Source: Halogeometricum pallidum JCM 14848 (GTDB lineage Archaea; Halobacteriota; Halobacteria; Halobacteriales; Haloferacaceae). From it: a DNA stretch of 64,000 nucleotides. Position numbers and translations under genes: made by a program. The notes beneath the pieces were generated by a model. That model had not been told where the DNA came from. It searched no databases and was given only the letters and a program-made list of their open reading frames with translations. Position 1 is the stretch's first letter. Each line of letters opens with the position of its first letter. Positions 44,094 through 54,204 of the stretch are shown here, one piece after another. The stretch is from assembly GCF_000337095.1 (NCBI RefSeq), contig NZ_AOIV01000041.1:40570-104569 (forward strand). Reading direction: 5' to 3'.

Positions 44094-46238
44094 ATGCCAG
44101 ACCCCGAACGCGAGGATTCCCGCGCCTTTAGGCGCGGGAATAATGTCAATGATTCGAAACCAACCACCTGTATGCGATGTGCGGTCGGATGCGGCTACCT
44201 TCAAGCGGGCGCGGCCTCCGGTCAGGGCGTCGCCGACGTGTCCGGTCACGCGGAGCATCCGACGAGTCACGGCGGCACTTGCGGTCGCGGCGTGCGCGAG
44301 ACGGTCGACCCCCGGGGGGAACGACTCACGACGCCGCTGATACGACGGGGGGATAGCTTACGGCCGACGGACTGGGACACCGCCCTCGGCGTCGTCGCCA
44401 CCCGCCTCATCGAGGCGATTCGCGAGAGTCCGAGCAACGTCGCCGTGCTGGGAAGCGGCCAGCAGACGAACGAGGCGGCGTACGCGTTGGGGAAGGTCGC
44501 CCGCGGCGTCTTCGGGACGCCCCACTACGACGCGAACACGACGCTGTGCATGGCGTCGGCCGTCACGGCGTACTACCAGGCGTTCGGGAGCGACGCGCCC
44601 CCGCCGACGTACGACGACATCCCCGAGGCGGACACGCACGTCGTCTGGGGGGCGAATCCGGCCGTCGCCCACCCCGTCCTGTACCGCTGGCTCGCCGACA
44701 GCGCCCGGGCGGACGGCGGTCGGTTGATCGTCGTGGACCCGGTGTCGACGAAGACGGCCGCGGACGCGGACGTGCACGTCCAACCCGACCCCGGCACCGA
44801 CCTCGCGTTGGCGCGCGCCGTGCTCGCGCACGTCGTCGAGTCGGGCGCGGTGGACGAGGCGTTCGTGGACGCGCACACCGAGGGGTTCGAGCGGATGGTG
44901 GAGTCGCTCCCGGACGCCGAGACGGCGGCGGCGACTGCGGGCGTCCCCCTCGACCGGGTTGCGGCGGTCGCCGCGGCGCTGGACGCGCCCACGATACTCT
45001 ACTGGGGGATGGGCGTCAACCAGAGCGTGCAGGGCACCGCGACGGCGCGGGCGCTCATCGACCTCTGTCTGGCGACGGGGAACCTCGGCCCCGGTTCCGG
45101 TCCGTTCTCGCTGACCGGACAGGCCAACTCGATGGGCAATCGCGTCTGCGCCTCGAAGGGGACCTGGCCCGGACACCGGGCGTTCACCGAGGGGGCCAAC
45201 CGAGAACGGATGGCGAAGGTCTGGGACGTGCCGCTGACCCGCCTCCCGGACTCCTCGGGGCCCGGATTCGTGAGCATCGTCGACGGCCTCGCCCGCGGCG
45301 ACATCGACGTCTGCTGGACCGTGGCGACGAACCCCGTCGCCGGCATGCCGGACGCCGGGTACGTGAAGAAGGCGCTCGACGACGCCTTCCTCGTCGTGCA
45401 GGACGCGTTCCGCTCGGACACCCTCGAGTGCGCCGACGTGGTGCTGCCGGCGGCGACGTGGGGCGAGACCGAGGGGACCGTGATGAACATGGAGCGTCGC
45501 GTCTCCCCGGTGACCGCGGTGACCGACCCGCCGGGGTCGGCCCGACAGGACATCGACATCGTCGCGGCCGTCGGCAACCGCATCCATCCCGGCGTGTTCG
45601 AGGGTCCGCCGGTGGACCCGGAGTCGGTGTTCGACGAACTGCGGGAACTGACCGCCGGCACGACGGCCGACATCTCGGGGATAACGTACGACCGCCTGGA
45701 GCGGGACCTCGCCGTTCGGTGGCCCGCGCCCGACGCGGACACCGAGGGCGGCTATCGGTACTACGACGACGGGGCGTGGTCGTTCTACACCGACTCCGGC
45801 CGCGCCAGGTTCTCGACCGCGGTGCACAGCGCCGTCCCCGAACCCGTCGACGAGGAGTACCCGCTCACGCTCACGACCGGTCGGCGCTCGGACGCCTACA
45901 ACACCGGCGTTCGGACGCGCGACAGCGGCGAGAGCGAGAAACCCACCGCGCGGATGCACCCCCAGACCATCGCGGACTGCCTGCTATCGCTCGACCGCGG
46001 TGAGACGGTCATCGAGTCGCGCCGCGCCAGCGTCGCCGTCGAGGTGGCCCCGAGCGACGGCGTCCCGCCGGGCGTCGTCTGGCTTCCCATCCACAACGCG
46101 GCCGCCAACGAACTGACGCTGTCGACCGTCGACCCGGAGTCGGCCGAACCGAACCTGAAGCAGTGCGCCGTCGCGCTTCACCCGCCGGAGCGGACGCGCG
46201 CAGAGCGAGAACGGAATACGGCGGTCCTGCCGACGTAG
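44094..46238 (+). CDS. nasA: Assimilatory nitrate reductase (molybdopterin, Fe4S4)
   Basis: This 714-aa protein is a molybdopterin oxidoreductase. The N-terminal Fe4S4 site is TTCMRCAVGC (C-x2-C-x3-C) plus a fourth Cys in HGGTCGRGV. The Moco domain has SGQQTNEAAYALGK and NTTLCMASAV, and the C-terminal molydopterin dinucleotide-binding domain starts near LTLTTGRRSDAYNTG. It reduces nitrate to nitrite ahead of NirA. The start is abnormal: between the transposon end and the first cluster Cys there is no ATG, GTG or TTG in frame, so translation must begin inside the transposon end (ATG 44094 or GTG 44085/44088), adding a foreign N-terminus of about 20 residues encoded by the hairpin DNA. Confidence 0.85.
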   Translation: MPDPEREDSRAFRRGNNVNDSKPTTCMRCAVGCGYLQAGAASGQGVADVSGHAEHPTSHGGTCGRGVRETVDPRGERLTTPLIRRGDSLRPTDWDTALGVVATRLIEAIRESPSNVAVLGSGQQTNEAAYALGKVARGVFGTPHYDANTTLCMASAVTAYYQAFGSDAPPPTYDDIPEADTHVVWGANPAVAHPVLYRWLADSARADGGRLIVVDPVSTKTAADADVHVQPDPGTDLALARAVLAHVVESGAVDEAFVDAHTEGFERMVESLPDAETAAATAGVPLDRVAAVAAALDAPTILYWGMGVNQSVQGTATARALIDLCLATGNLGPGSGPFSLTGQANSMGNRVCASKGTWPGHRAFTEGANRERMAKVWDVPLTRLPDSSGPGFVSIVDGLARGDIDVCWTVATNPVAGMPDAGYVKKALDDAFLVVQDAFRSDTLECADVVLPAATWGETEGTVMNMERRVSPVTAVTDPPGSARQDIDIVAAVGNRIHPGVFEGPPVDPESVFDELRELTAGTTADISGITYDRLERDLAVRWPAPDADTEGGYRYYDDGAWSFYTDSGRARFSTAVHSAVPEPVDEEYPLTLTTGRRSDAYNTGVRTRDSGESEKPTARMHPQTIADCLLSLDRGETVIESRRASVAVEVAPSDGVPPGVVWLPIHNAAANELTLSTVDPESAEPNLKQCAVALHPPERTRAERERNTAVLPT
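44116..44141 (+). repeat. Right-end hairpin of the decayed TnpB element
   Basis: ATTCCCGCGCC-TTTA-GGCGCGGGAAT is a perfect 11-bp stem with a four-base loop (the same TTTA loop as the hairpin at 31-50). It is followed by AATGTCAA and then nasA codons. It lies inside the only available nasA reading frame. Confidence 0.7.
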
Positions 46239-46754
46239 ACAGACGCCGCCGACGACGACGCGCCGCTACCCTGCCGCGCCGGACGGCCGCTCTCGACGTC
46301 TCTTTGCTTCACCCCGTTGACGCGGACAACCGTCGCGCGACCGACACGCCGAGCGGCGCGACCACCCGGCGTACTCGCATCCTCATGGTTGTTCATAAAA
46401 TTAAACTGTGATTGTCGATTCTAAACTAGATCGTCCAGTGATTGTCCGACAATTCATTTCAACTCCCAGAAATAGAATAATAACCCGGTTCGAGCGCCTA
46501 ATTGAGAAACTCGTCTCTCGAATCATCTGACCGGTCGTTTGTCAACCGAATATCTTATTAAGTACCCATGTATGGCACGGAACTGTAATGGAGTGTAAGA
46601 ACAGAAGATTTAGGACGGATTGCGTACAGGAGTCGCAAGCCGCACCGGTCGGTCGGTGGACGAACCGGCACGTCTCGGCGGGTTCGCGTTCGGTTCGGTC
46701 GGGTGCCGTGCTCGGCCGGACGGGCGTCGAGAAGCGGACGGCGGAGTGTCGCAG
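46239..46754. other. 516-bp region upstream of narK with palindrome
   Basis: No reliable gene is seen. ATTGTC-C-GACAAT (46441-46453) is a perfect short palindrome, and the half site TGATTGTC also occurs near 46409. A CTTATTAAGTA box at about 46552-46562 would start a transcript with a long leader of about 170 nt before narK. Confidence 0.4.
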
Positions 46755-48071
46755 ATGAACAGTCCGATCAAGATGACGAAGTACCGGACGCTGCTGCTCG
46801 CCACCGTCGGATTCAACTTCTCGTTTCTCATCTGGTTCTCCTTCGCGCCGTTCACCGGCCCGATGGCCGAGGAGTTCGGCCTGTCGCTGACCGAAATCGG
46901 CATTCTCGCCAGCGCGGCCATCTGGCTCGCGCCGTTCGGCCGCATCCTGACCGGGTGGCTCTCCGATAAGTTCGGCGCGCCCACGGTGTTCGCCATCGTG
47001 CTGGGCTACGTCGGCGTCTTCTCGATGGCCTCGGCGTTCGCCCAGTCGTACACGGTGTTCTTCGTCGAACGCCTCATCGTCGCCACGGCGGGCATCACGT
47101 TCGTCATCGGCATCCAGCACGTCTCCGAGTGGTTCGATGAGGGGGAACTCGGCACCGCCGAAGGCATCTACGCCGGTATCGGGAACGCCGGCGCCGCGGG
47201 TGGCGCGCTCATCCTTCCGCGCGTGTTCGGGTCGGACTGGAGCGGTCCGCTGTTCTCGACGAACTGGCGCGCCGCGTTCTTCTACACCGGCGTCGTCTCC
47301 ATCGCCCTCGGCGTCGTCTACTTCGTGTTCGGCGAGGCGGCCAAGAGCGACGCCAAGCGGCAGGCGACGAAGGACAGCACGAGCTTCAAAGGCTGGTTCT
47401 TCACGGCCACGCGGTACGGCACCGTCGTCCTCGCCCTCGCGTACGTGATGACGTTCGGCCTCGAACTGTCGATGAACGGGTGGCTCGCCACCTACTACCG
47501 CGAGGGGTTCGACACGAACAACCTCGTCCTCGCGAGCACGTTCGCGGCGACGTTCTCCGTCGCCGCCGGCCTGCTCCGCCCCATCGGCGGCTACGTCAGC
47601 GACGTGCTGGCGCGAAAGGAGAAAGACATCCTGCCCGTGTTCACGGGCCACTACCGCGAGCAGTGGACGTTCGTGACCCTCTGTTTCGTCGTCCTGACGA
47701 TGCTCGGGATGACCGCCGCGGGCCTCACCGGTCGGGTCCTCGTCGCCGTCGGCGCCGGTTTCCTCGTCGGCACGGCCTGTGCGCTGGCCGAAGGCTCCAT
47801 CTTCGCGCAGGTTCCCGCGATGTTCCCCAACAGTTCGGGCGCCGTCGCGGGCGTCGTCGGCGGTATCGGAACCGTCGGCGGCATCGTCTACCCCCTCGTC
47901 TACTCCGCGCCGTACCTGCCGAACCTCCACACCGGCTACTCCGTCGTCGCGGTGTCGATGGTCCCCATCGTGCTCCTGACGGCGTGGGTGTTCCAGCCGA
48001 AGATAGCCAGCGTGGCCAATCAGGCCGGGTTCGTCGGCCGGCAGGAGACGACAGTGACCTCCGACGACTGA
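46755..48071 (+). CDS. narK: NarK-type nitrate/nitrite transporter (MFS)
   Basis: This 438-aa, twelve-helix major facilitator protein starts at [12 protein letters not shown]; residues before it read as non-coding. The family motifs include the first-helix [18 protein letters not shown], the loop 2-3 sequence [12 protein letters not shown], and the nitrate signature-type [11 protein letters not shown] and [13 protein letters not shown] segments (Gly-rich helices 5 and 11). It imports nitrate or nitrite for NasA and NirA. It lies on the nasA strand but with its own promoter region. Confidence 0.88.
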   Translation: MNSPIKMTKYRTLLLATVGFNFSFLIWFSFAPFTGPMAEEFGLSLTEIGILASAAIWLAPFGRILTGWLSDKFGAPTVFAIVLGYVGVFSMASAFAQSYTVFFVERLIVATAGITFVIGIQHVSEWFDEGELGTAEGIYAGIGNAGAAGGALILPRVFGSDWSGPLFSTNWRAAFFYTGVVSIALGVVYFVFGEAAKSDAKRQATKDSTSFKGWFFTATRYGTVVLALAYVMTFGLELSMNGWLATYYREGFDTNNLVLASTFAATFSVAAGLLRPIGGYVSDVLARKEKDILPVFTGHYREQWTFVTLCFVVLTMLGMTAAGLTGRVLVAVGAGFLVGTACALAEGSIFAQVPAMFPNSSGAVAGVVGGIGTVGGIVYPLVYSAPYLPNLHTGYSVVAVSMVPIVLLTAWVFQPKIASVANQAGFVGRQETTVTSDD

Positions 48072-48189
48072 GCCGAACGGGGATTGCGCTCCGTCTCCCC
48101 TCAACCGTCTCGAATCGCGGGCCGTTCGATTTCCGTCCGCTTTTCTTCCGTTCGTTCACGCGCGCCGCGCGCCGCGACTCGTACCCGGT

Positions 48190-48579
48190 TCAGAACTGCT
48201 CGGCGGTGTCGACGCCGATGACGACGCCCGCCTCGTCGTTCGCGAAGCCCCCGTCGGCGTCGGCCGTGGAGGCGAACGTCAATCGCGCCTGTTCGGCGTG
48301 GGCGCGGTGGACGGCCTCCGCCACGTCGTCGTCGAACGAGAAGTCGGCGATTACCTCCTCCCACGACGAACGGGGGACGCGGTACGCCCGCACGTCGTCG
48401 ACGGTGACGTAGTCGCCCTCTCGCTCGAACGTCGAGTGCTGACCGAGGAGGGCCGCGTTGAACTCGACCAGCGCGTCCGCCAGGTCGTCGGCGTCGACGC
48501 CCGTCTCGTCGGCGGCGCGATGTACGACCGCGTCGTCTATCGGCGCCTCTCGCGTCTCCGAGGAACTGTCGTCTGACAT
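48190..48579 (-). CDS. Conserved acidic hypothetical protein
   Basis: This 129-aa protein is very acidic, which supports a real haloarchaeal gene. It has a helical N-terminal half (ADDLADALVEFNAALLGQHS) and a short beta-rich centre (EREGDYVTVDDVRAYRVP). No family was recognised. It is convergent with narK and follows the lipoprotein gene; there is no sign that it belongs to nitrate assimilation. Confidence 0.6.
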   Translation of the reverse strand: MSDDSSSETREAPIDDAVVHRAADETGVDADDLADALVEFNAALLGQHSTFEREGDYVTVDDVRAYRVPRSSWEEVIADFSFDDDVAEAVHRAHAEQARLTFASTADADGGFANDEAGVVIGVDTAEQF

Positions 48580-48672
48580 CTGACTGGTCGGGTCGACGGC
48601 GGCCTGCCGGTTCGGTCTTTCGGCCCGACCGGTCCGACGGTCGGGTCCGCCGCCCGCCTCGACGACGGCGAC

Positions 48673-49659
48673 TCACCCCTCGTCCGCCGTTTCGAGCGCG
48701 AGTCGGTACTCGTAGTACGCGCCCCCGTATCGGAGCAGGTCTCTCGGCGGGTAGTCGTTCGCGCCGCCGTCCTTCGTCACGTTCCCGTCGATGTACGCCC
48801 GTTCGTCCAACCGCTTCAGCACGGAGACGAACGCGTCGGGGAACGGATGCTCGGCGGTGTACCCCTCACCTCGCGCCCGCCGGAACACCTCCCGTTCGGC
48901 CTCCGAGAGCGTCTCAGGGTCGATTCGCGCGCCGACGAGGCGTCCGCGGAGCGCCTCCTCTATCCCCGCCTCGGAGTCGGCGACGGGGTCGGCGTCCGGG
49001 CGGTAGACGGCCTCGTGGAACGTCTCACGGGCGACTTCGACCCGCCAGATGCGGTCCCTGTGGGCGACCCGCGACGGGCCGTCGTCGGCGAGGAGTTCGC
49101 TCTGGTTCGCAGTATCGTCGTCCCGATAGACGTAACCGCCGCGTTGGACGAGTCCCCACGGAACGCCGCCGGCGTTGCCGCGGGCGCGCGCCGCCATGTA
49201 CGCTATCTGGACCGCGCGCTGGTCGACCTTCGGCAGGTCGTCTCTCTCCACGTACGTCGACTCGTCGGCGTCGTCGGTTCGCCCCGCCTCGTGTAGTCGT
49301 AGGACGGGGTGTGTCACCTCCTCCTCGCCGACGACCACCTCGTCGAGGCGGTAGTACGTTCCGTTCAGTTTCGCCCACGCGGGGTCGGGTCCCGGGAACG
49401 GCTGTCTGCGCTGCGTCGCGTCCTCGGTGCCGTTCACGGCCGCCGCGAGGGCCGCCTCGTCCCACGGGACGCGCGTCTCGTTCAGGTCCCGAACGTACTC
49501 CTCGCGGAGCGTCGAAGCGCGGTCGTAGAGGCGAAACGTGAGCGTCGCGGCGTCGCCGTCGGTCGTCTCGGACAGCCGATCCGCACAGCCACTCACGGCG
49601 GAGAGGCCGACTGCGCCGGCGAGTGCGAGGAGCCGTCGTCTGGACGTGGTGGAGGGCAT
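48673..49659 (-). CDS. Tat-exported lipoprotein, unknown function
   Basis: The protein is 328 aa from the ATG at 49659. The signal has three arginines (TSRRRLLALAGAVGL) and a lipobox ending in Cys (AVSGC), so it is a lipid-anchored extracellular protein. The mature region is acidic, without recognised motifs, and ends in YYEYRLALETADEG. The start is fixed by the signal peptide; the frame is open further upstream only as a shadow of the peroxiredoxin gene. Confidence 0.75.
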   Translation of the reverse strand: MPSTTSRRRLLALAGAVGLSAVSGCADRLSETTDGDAATLTFRLYDRASTLREEYVRDLNETRVPWDEAALAAAVNGTEDATQRRQPFPGPDPAWAKLNGTYYRLDEVVVGEEEVTHPVLRLHEAGRTDDADESTYVERDDLPKVDQRAVQIAYMAARARGNAGGVPWGLVQRGGYVYRDDDTANQSELLADDGPSRVAHRDRIWRVEVARETFHEAVYRPDADPVADSEAGIEEALRGRLVGARIDPETLSEAEREVFRRARGEGYTAEHPFPDAFVSVLKRLDERAYIDGNVTKDGGANDYPPRDLLRYGGAYYEYRLALETADEG

Positions 49660-49844
49660 TCGGTCTTCAGGTTCGACCAACACGTCAAGTATCTTCGGTA
49701 TGTTCGGAGCGCTCCAACGCGAATCCCCGCGGGAGTCCGGGTCGGTCGACCGAGGGTGCGTCGCCACTGTCGAGGTTTCGCGTCGAAAAAGGGTGCTGTG
49801 TCGGGGGGTTGCGAATCGACCGGCATCCGCGCTCTCGTCTCGAA

Positions 49845-50318
49845 TCAGGCCGACTGGACGGCGTCCAGCAGTTCCTCGTAGTCGGGTTCGTTCTCGGGGG
49901 AGTCGGCCTCCCACGCGTACGAGACGGCGCCGTCGTCGTCGACGACGTACACCGCGCGGTTGGCGACGCCGTACAGACCGAGGTCGCCGATGTCGGTTTC
50001 GAGGTCGTAGGACCGAATCGTCTCCCGGCCCATGTCGCTGACGAGGGGGAACGACAGGTCGTACTCCTCGCGGAACGCGTTGAGCGAGAACGGCGAGTCG
50101 GCGCTCAGTCCGTACACCGACGCGCCGGCGTCCTCGAACTCCTCGGCGTGCTCTTCGAGGGCGGACATCTCGTTGGAGCACGGCGGCGTGAACGCGCCCG
50201 GGAAGAACGCGAGCAGGACGGGACCGTCGCCGACGGCCTCGGACAGCGAGAACTCCTCGACGTCTCCGTTCGCGACCTTGTTCGTGAACTCGGGTGCGTC
50301 GTCGCCTTCTGAGACCAT
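49845..50318 (-). CDS. Peroxiredoxin (AhpC/TSA family, single Cys)
   Basis: This 157-aa thioredoxin-fold protein has the peroxidatic Cys47 in the motif FPGAFTPPCSNEM and the supporting Arg in NRAVYVVDDDG. It contains no other Cys, so the resolving thiol must come from a partner (1-Cys mechanism). It removes peroxides in the cytoplasm. PPCSNE in place of the usual TPVCTTE is a known variation of the redoxin type. Confidence 0.87.
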   Translation of the reverse strand: MVSEGDDAPEFTNKVANGDVEEFSLSEAVGDGPVLLAFFPGAFTPPCSNEMSALEEHAEEFEDAGASVYGLSADSPFSLNAFREEYDLSFPLVSDMGRETIRSYDLETDIGDLGLYGVANRAVYVVDDDGAVSYAWEADSPENEPDYEELLDAVQSA

Positions 50319-50552
50319 ACCCCACCTTCGGGCTCTCGGGCGGATAAACCGTCGACAGGACGTCGCTCTCGCCGCCAGCGGGAGAGCTATATGTCGTCCG
50401 TAGACGGACCTTGAACGTTGTTGCCGGGACGGCGACCGTTCGGTCGGGACCCGTCGCTCACCGCACCCCGCGTCAGCACGCGTCTATGTGCGTTCAATAC
50501 CTGAGCCGACGTACAGTGCGGTACCTACGGAACTCCTCCGCGGGAAACCATC

Positions 50553-51299
50553 ATGAGTACTCACTACCCCACCGTCGAGACGAACGGCCCGCGCGACGGG
50601 CGCGCAATTCGCGCCGTCTTCGTCGCCGTCGGCCTGTTCGCCCTCGGCGTTCTCGCCAACCTAGTCCTGAGCGTCGCCGTCGCGGTGCCCCTGTTCCTCG
50701 CGGGCGTCGGCGTCACTTCGGCCGCGGCCCTCGTACTGCTGACGCTCGCCGGCCAACTCGGCTTCGCGGCCGTCGCCGTCGGCTACCTGCGGCGCTGGCT
50801 CTCCGGCGTACCTGTCCGCCGGCTCACCGGTTCGGACGCGCGCGTCGTCGGCCTCTACACCGTCGCCGTCCTCCTCGTCGCGTTCGGGTTCACGGCGCTG
50901 AGCGCCCTCCTCCCCATCGAACCCACGACGAGCGTCGTCGGCGACGTGGCAGCCTCCGCCCCCTGGGTGCTGCTCGCGTTCGCCGCGCTCTCGGTGCTCG
51001 TCGTCGCCCCCGCCGAGGAACTGCTGTTCCGCGGCGCCGTCCAAGGGCGACTCCGACGCGCGTTCGGCCCCGTCGCGGCCGTCGTCGTCGCGGGACTGCT
51101 GTTCGCCGCCATGCACGTCCTCAACTTCGGCGTCCTGAACGCCGGTGCGGCCGTCGCCCTCGGCGTCATCTTCCTCGTCGGCGCTCTCCTCGGGTGGGCG
51201 TACGAGCGCACGGGCAACCTCCTCGTCCCGATGGCGATTCACGGCGTCTACAACGCCGTGCTGTTCGGCGTCGCGTACCTCGCGGCCGTCCTCGCCTGA
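50553..51299 (+). CDS. CPBP-family intramembrane metalloprotease
   Basis: This 248-aa protein has about seven membrane helices. The catalytic motifs of the CPBP/Abi family are present: Glu155-Glu156 to Arg160 (AEELLFRG), His in LFAAMHVLNFG and the final His in MAIHGVYNAVLFG. It probably cleaves prenylated or membrane substrates; the archaeal function is unknown. A standalone gene between peroxiredoxin and antiporter. Confidence 0.87.
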   Translation: MSTHYPTVETNGPRDGRAIRAVFVAVGLFALGVLANLVLSVAVAVPLFLAGVGVTSAAALVLLTLAGQLGFAAVAVGYLRRWLSGVPVRRLTGSDARVVGLYTVAVLLVAFGFTALSALLPIEPTTSVVGDVAASAPWVLLAFAALSVLVVAPAEELLFRGAVQGRLRRAFGPVAAVVVAGLLFAAMHVLNFGVLNAGAAVALGVIFLVGALLGWAYERTGNLLVPMAIHGVYNAVLFGVAYLAAVLA

Positions 51300-51422
51300 A
51301 ACATCACCGCGCTCGACGGCGCTCTCGAAAAGAAGACCCTCGCAGACTCGCGTATCGGTCCGGGTAGGTTCGACCGCACGCGCCGTTCGAGAGGGAGTTC
51401 TACCGTCCTCGTCAGGTTTCCC

Positions 51423-53237
51423 TCACTCGCTGCCGGTGCCGCGGCCCTCTGCGTTGGAGTCGTCCCGTTCGTCGTCGGTGCTCGGCGTCCGCTCGTCCCC
51501 CTTCATCGACGGGAGGTCCATCTCCGGGTCGTGGGTTATCTCCTCTTTCTCCGATTCGCCGAGCACCTCGTCGCCGACGGTCAGTCCGAACTCCTCGGCG
51601 CGTTCGCGCCAGAACTCCCGGTACCCCTCGTGTTCGACGTCGCTCGTCACCGTCGTCTCGCCGCGTTCGACGCGGGCCTCCTTCTCGCGCACCTCGGCGA
51701 TGAGGTCCTCGGTGAGGTCCCTCGATAGCTGGCCGCTCAGTTCCGCTTCGGTGATGGCGCTCTCCTCCGCCTGGAGGATGCGCGCCTCGCCCTGCAGGAG
51801 TTCCTGTTTCAAAAGCGAGGGCTCGGCCTCCAGCAGCGCCCGGATGACGTGGTTGAGCTCCTTTTTCTCGCGGCCGTACTCGCGTTGGAACCGCTCGTAC
51901 ACGTCCGTCCGAATCAGGTTGCGGTCGTGAAGTCGCTCCGCCTCGTCGAGCGCCTCGTCGACGGCCTTCGCTCGGGTGAGAAGCAGGCTGTAGAGCTTCT
52001 GTTCCTCCCCGGAGGTGCGGACGCCGACGGTACGGAGGAACCACTTCATCGAGAGCCCCTGCACGACGAGGCTGAACGCCGCGATTCCGAAGACGAGGAC
52101 GCGCATCTGTTGTCGCGGCCCGACCGACTCGGGGAGACCGAGGACGAGGGCGATGGGGATGGAGCCGTGGAGGCCCCCCCAGACGAGGACGTGCTGGTAC
52201 TTCCGTGAGACGTTCGCGTTGCTCAGTCGGTTGACTATCCCGGTGAGGGGGTAGACGGCGATGGCGCGCGCGGCGAGGACGAGGACGATGGCGGGAATCA
52301 GCACCTCGATTTCGGCGAGTATCTGCCGGATGGGCGTCTTCACGCCGAGGAGGACGAAGATGAACGTGTTGACGACATACGCCGCCGTCTCCCAGGTGTT
52401 GAACACCGCGGTCTTCGTCTGCGGCGACATGGCGTACTCGCGGCCGCGGTTGCCGATGAGGAGGCCGGCGGCGACGGTGGCGATGACGCCGCTGACGTGC
52501 AGGTAGTGCTCGGCGACGAGGAACGCGCCGTAGGCGAGCACGACCGTCAGAACGATTTCGGTCATGTGCTCGTCGAGGTTCGCCATCACGCGGTAGATGA
52601 GATAGCCGCACGCGAGGCCGACGACGGCGCCGCCGCCCGCGGAGACGATGATACCGCTCACGAGGTCCGTGACGCCCGACAGCGTCGCGAGGTCCGCGGC
52701 GCTCTCGCCCGCCTCGACGAGGGCGAGCAGCGCCGAGAAGATGACGACGGAGATGCCGTCGTTCATGAGGCTCTCGCCCTCCACGAGGACCGAGAGCCGT
52801 TCGGGTGCGCCGACCTGTTTGAACAACGAGAGCACGGAGACGGGGTCCGTGGGGAGGATGATGGTGCCGAACAGGAGCCCCATCAGGAGCGTGTAGCCGA
52901 GCAGGCGTGTCGAGACGACGCCGACGATGATGATGGAGAGCGCCAGCCCCACCGTTGCCATCACCGCCATTACGGGGAAGTTCGCTCGGAACTCGTCGAT
53001 GTCAGTCGTCGCCGCGCCCTCGAACAGGAGCGGCGGGAGGACGACGAGTAGGATGATGTCGTGCGTCAGAGTGATGTCTATCCCGAGGCCGACGATGGAG
53101 GCGGCGAACCCGGCGAGCAGGAGCGCGATGGTGTACGGGACGCGCCCGATCTTCGCCAGTAGTGCGCCGACGCCGCCGGCGATGAGAAAGACGGTCAGGA
53201 GGTCGATGAGCTGTTGCTCGATTCCGCTCGTCGCCAT
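51423..53237 (-). CDS. Na+/H+ antiporter (CPA1/NhaP type)
   Basis: The protein is 604 aa from the ATG at 53237. Twelve or so membrane helices fill residues 1-410, with the ion-site motifs PTDPVSVLSLF and GESLMNDGISVVIF (the ND of CPA1 antiporters). A 190-residue charged cytoplasmic tail of coiled-coil type follows, ending very acidic. It exports Na+ in exchange for H+, central to pH and salt balance in a halophile. Confidence 0.88.
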   Translation of the reverse strand: MATSGIEQQLIDLLTVFLIAGGVGALLAKIGRVPYTIALLLAGFAASIVGLGIDITLTHDIILLVVLPPLLFEGAATTDIDEFRANFPVMAVMATVGLALSIIIVGVVSTRLLGYTLLMGLLFGTIILPTDPVSVLSLFKQVGAPERLSVLVEGESLMNDGISVVIFSALLALVEAGESAADLATLSGVTDLVSGIIVSAGGGAVVGLACGYLIYRVMANLDEHMTEIVLTVVLAYGAFLVAEHYLHVSGVIATVAAGLLIGNRGREYAMSPQTKTAVFNTWETAAYVVNTFIFVLLGVKTPIRQILAEIEVLIPAIVLVLAARAIAVYPLTGIVNRLSNANVSRKYQHVLVWGGLHGSIPIALVLGLPESVGPRQQMRVLVFGIAAFSLVVQGLSMKWFLRTVGVRTSGEEQKLYSLLLTRAKAVDEALDEAERLHDRNLIRTDVYERFQREYGREKKELNHVIRALLEAEPSLLKQELLQGEARILQAEESAITEAELSGQLSRDLTEDLIAEVREKEARVERGETTVTSDVEHEGYREFWRERAEEFGLTVGDEVLGESEKEEITHDPEMDLPSMKGDERTPSTDDERDDSNAEGRGTGSE

Positions 53238-53330
53238 TGGTCGTAGTTCTGGACGGCGACAGTTAGATGCGGCGGCCCTCGTGCGCATCGTTCACGTGGT
53301 GAACGATAGCCTCCGTCCCGGCGCCGCCGT

Positions 53331-54128
53331 TCAAGGCGACCGGGTGGACGCTACGTCCTCGACGGGCGTCGCGTCCGCCCAGACGTGGTCGAAGAGGTCC
53401 GCACCGAACGCCGCGGCGGCGGCGGTGTCCGCGACGAGTTCGGTGCTCGGGTCGTACGTCCCGTCGAGTCGGGGCAACGAGAGGAACGTTTTCTCGCCGA
53501 CCACCGCCAGGGCGAACGACACGTCGGCGACGCGAATCGAGAGGCTCTCGGGGACGGGGACCACCGCCGCGTCGTGGCGGCGAATCTCCTCGACGACGGC
53601 GTCGGTGACGAGGAGTCGTCCCGGTCGGTCCGCGCACACCTCGCGGAGCGTCCGCCCGAGATTCGGGAAGTGGACGGGTGAGACGACGGACATGGCGTCG
53701 GCGTCGAGGAGGTGTTCGTGGATGAGACGCACCGCTCCCCCGGGGTCGGTCTCGGAGGCGCGAAACACCTCCGCGTCGGCGAGTTCGCCGAGGCGAGCGC
53801 GGAAGACGTCGGGGAGCGCGCGCACGTCGTGCGTCTGCCAGTAACAGGGGTCGGCCGCGAGCAGCGTCTCTAACTGTCGCCGGCGTTCCACCGCGTCGGC
53901 GACGACGAGTCCGAGACCGGTGAGGCGGAAGCGGCCGTCGACGGTCTCGATGAGGTTTCGCTCCCGCAGGTCGTTCGTCGCGGCGTACACGCCGGACTCG
54001 CTGGCGTCGAGTGCGGCGCAGAGTTCGCGGGCCGTCCGCGCCTCCGACCGCAGGGCCGCGACCACGGACTCGCGGGTCCCCGAACTCGTGACGTACTCGA
54101 CGGTTCCCCCCTTCCGACTGTCGGTCAC
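53331..54128 (-). CDS. Winged-helix regulator with FilR1-type domain
   Basis: The protein is 265 aa if started at the GTG at 54128. A GGTTTAGTTC box about 25-30 nt upstream supports this start over longer ones. The N-terminal HTH (TARELCAALDASESGVYAAT) is followed by the C-terminal domain typical of haloarchaeal FilR1/DUF1724 regulators (GGAVRLIHEHLLDADAMSVV shortened to HEHLLDADAMSVVSP, and PESLSIRVADVSFALAVV). It probably represses genes in response to an unknown signal. The antiporter gene lies immediately downstream (93 bp). Confidence 0.7.
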   Translation of the reverse strand: MTDSRKGGTVEYVTSSGTRESVVAALRSEARTARELCAALDASESGVYAATNDLRERNLIETVDGRFRLTGLGLVVADAVERRRQLETLLAADPCYWQTHDVRALPDVFRARLGELADAEVFRASETDPGGAVRLIHEHLLDADAMSVVSPVHFPNLGRTLREVCADRPGRLLVTDAVVEEIRRHDAAVVPVPESLSIRVADVSFALAVVGEKTFLSLPRLDGTYDPSTELVADTAAAAAFGADLFDHVWADATPVEDVASTRSP

Positions 54129-54204
54129 GTTCGCAGCGTCGACGCGGTCCGAACTAAACCCAGCGGTCGGCGGTCGATAGTCGACGGACAGTGGGCAGCG
54201 GTCG

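Noticed and set aside
46588-46758. 56-codon frame ending in ATGA overlap with narK
   Set aside because: The product is Arg-rich and basic. An ATGA overlap occurs by chance whenever the second codon begins with A.
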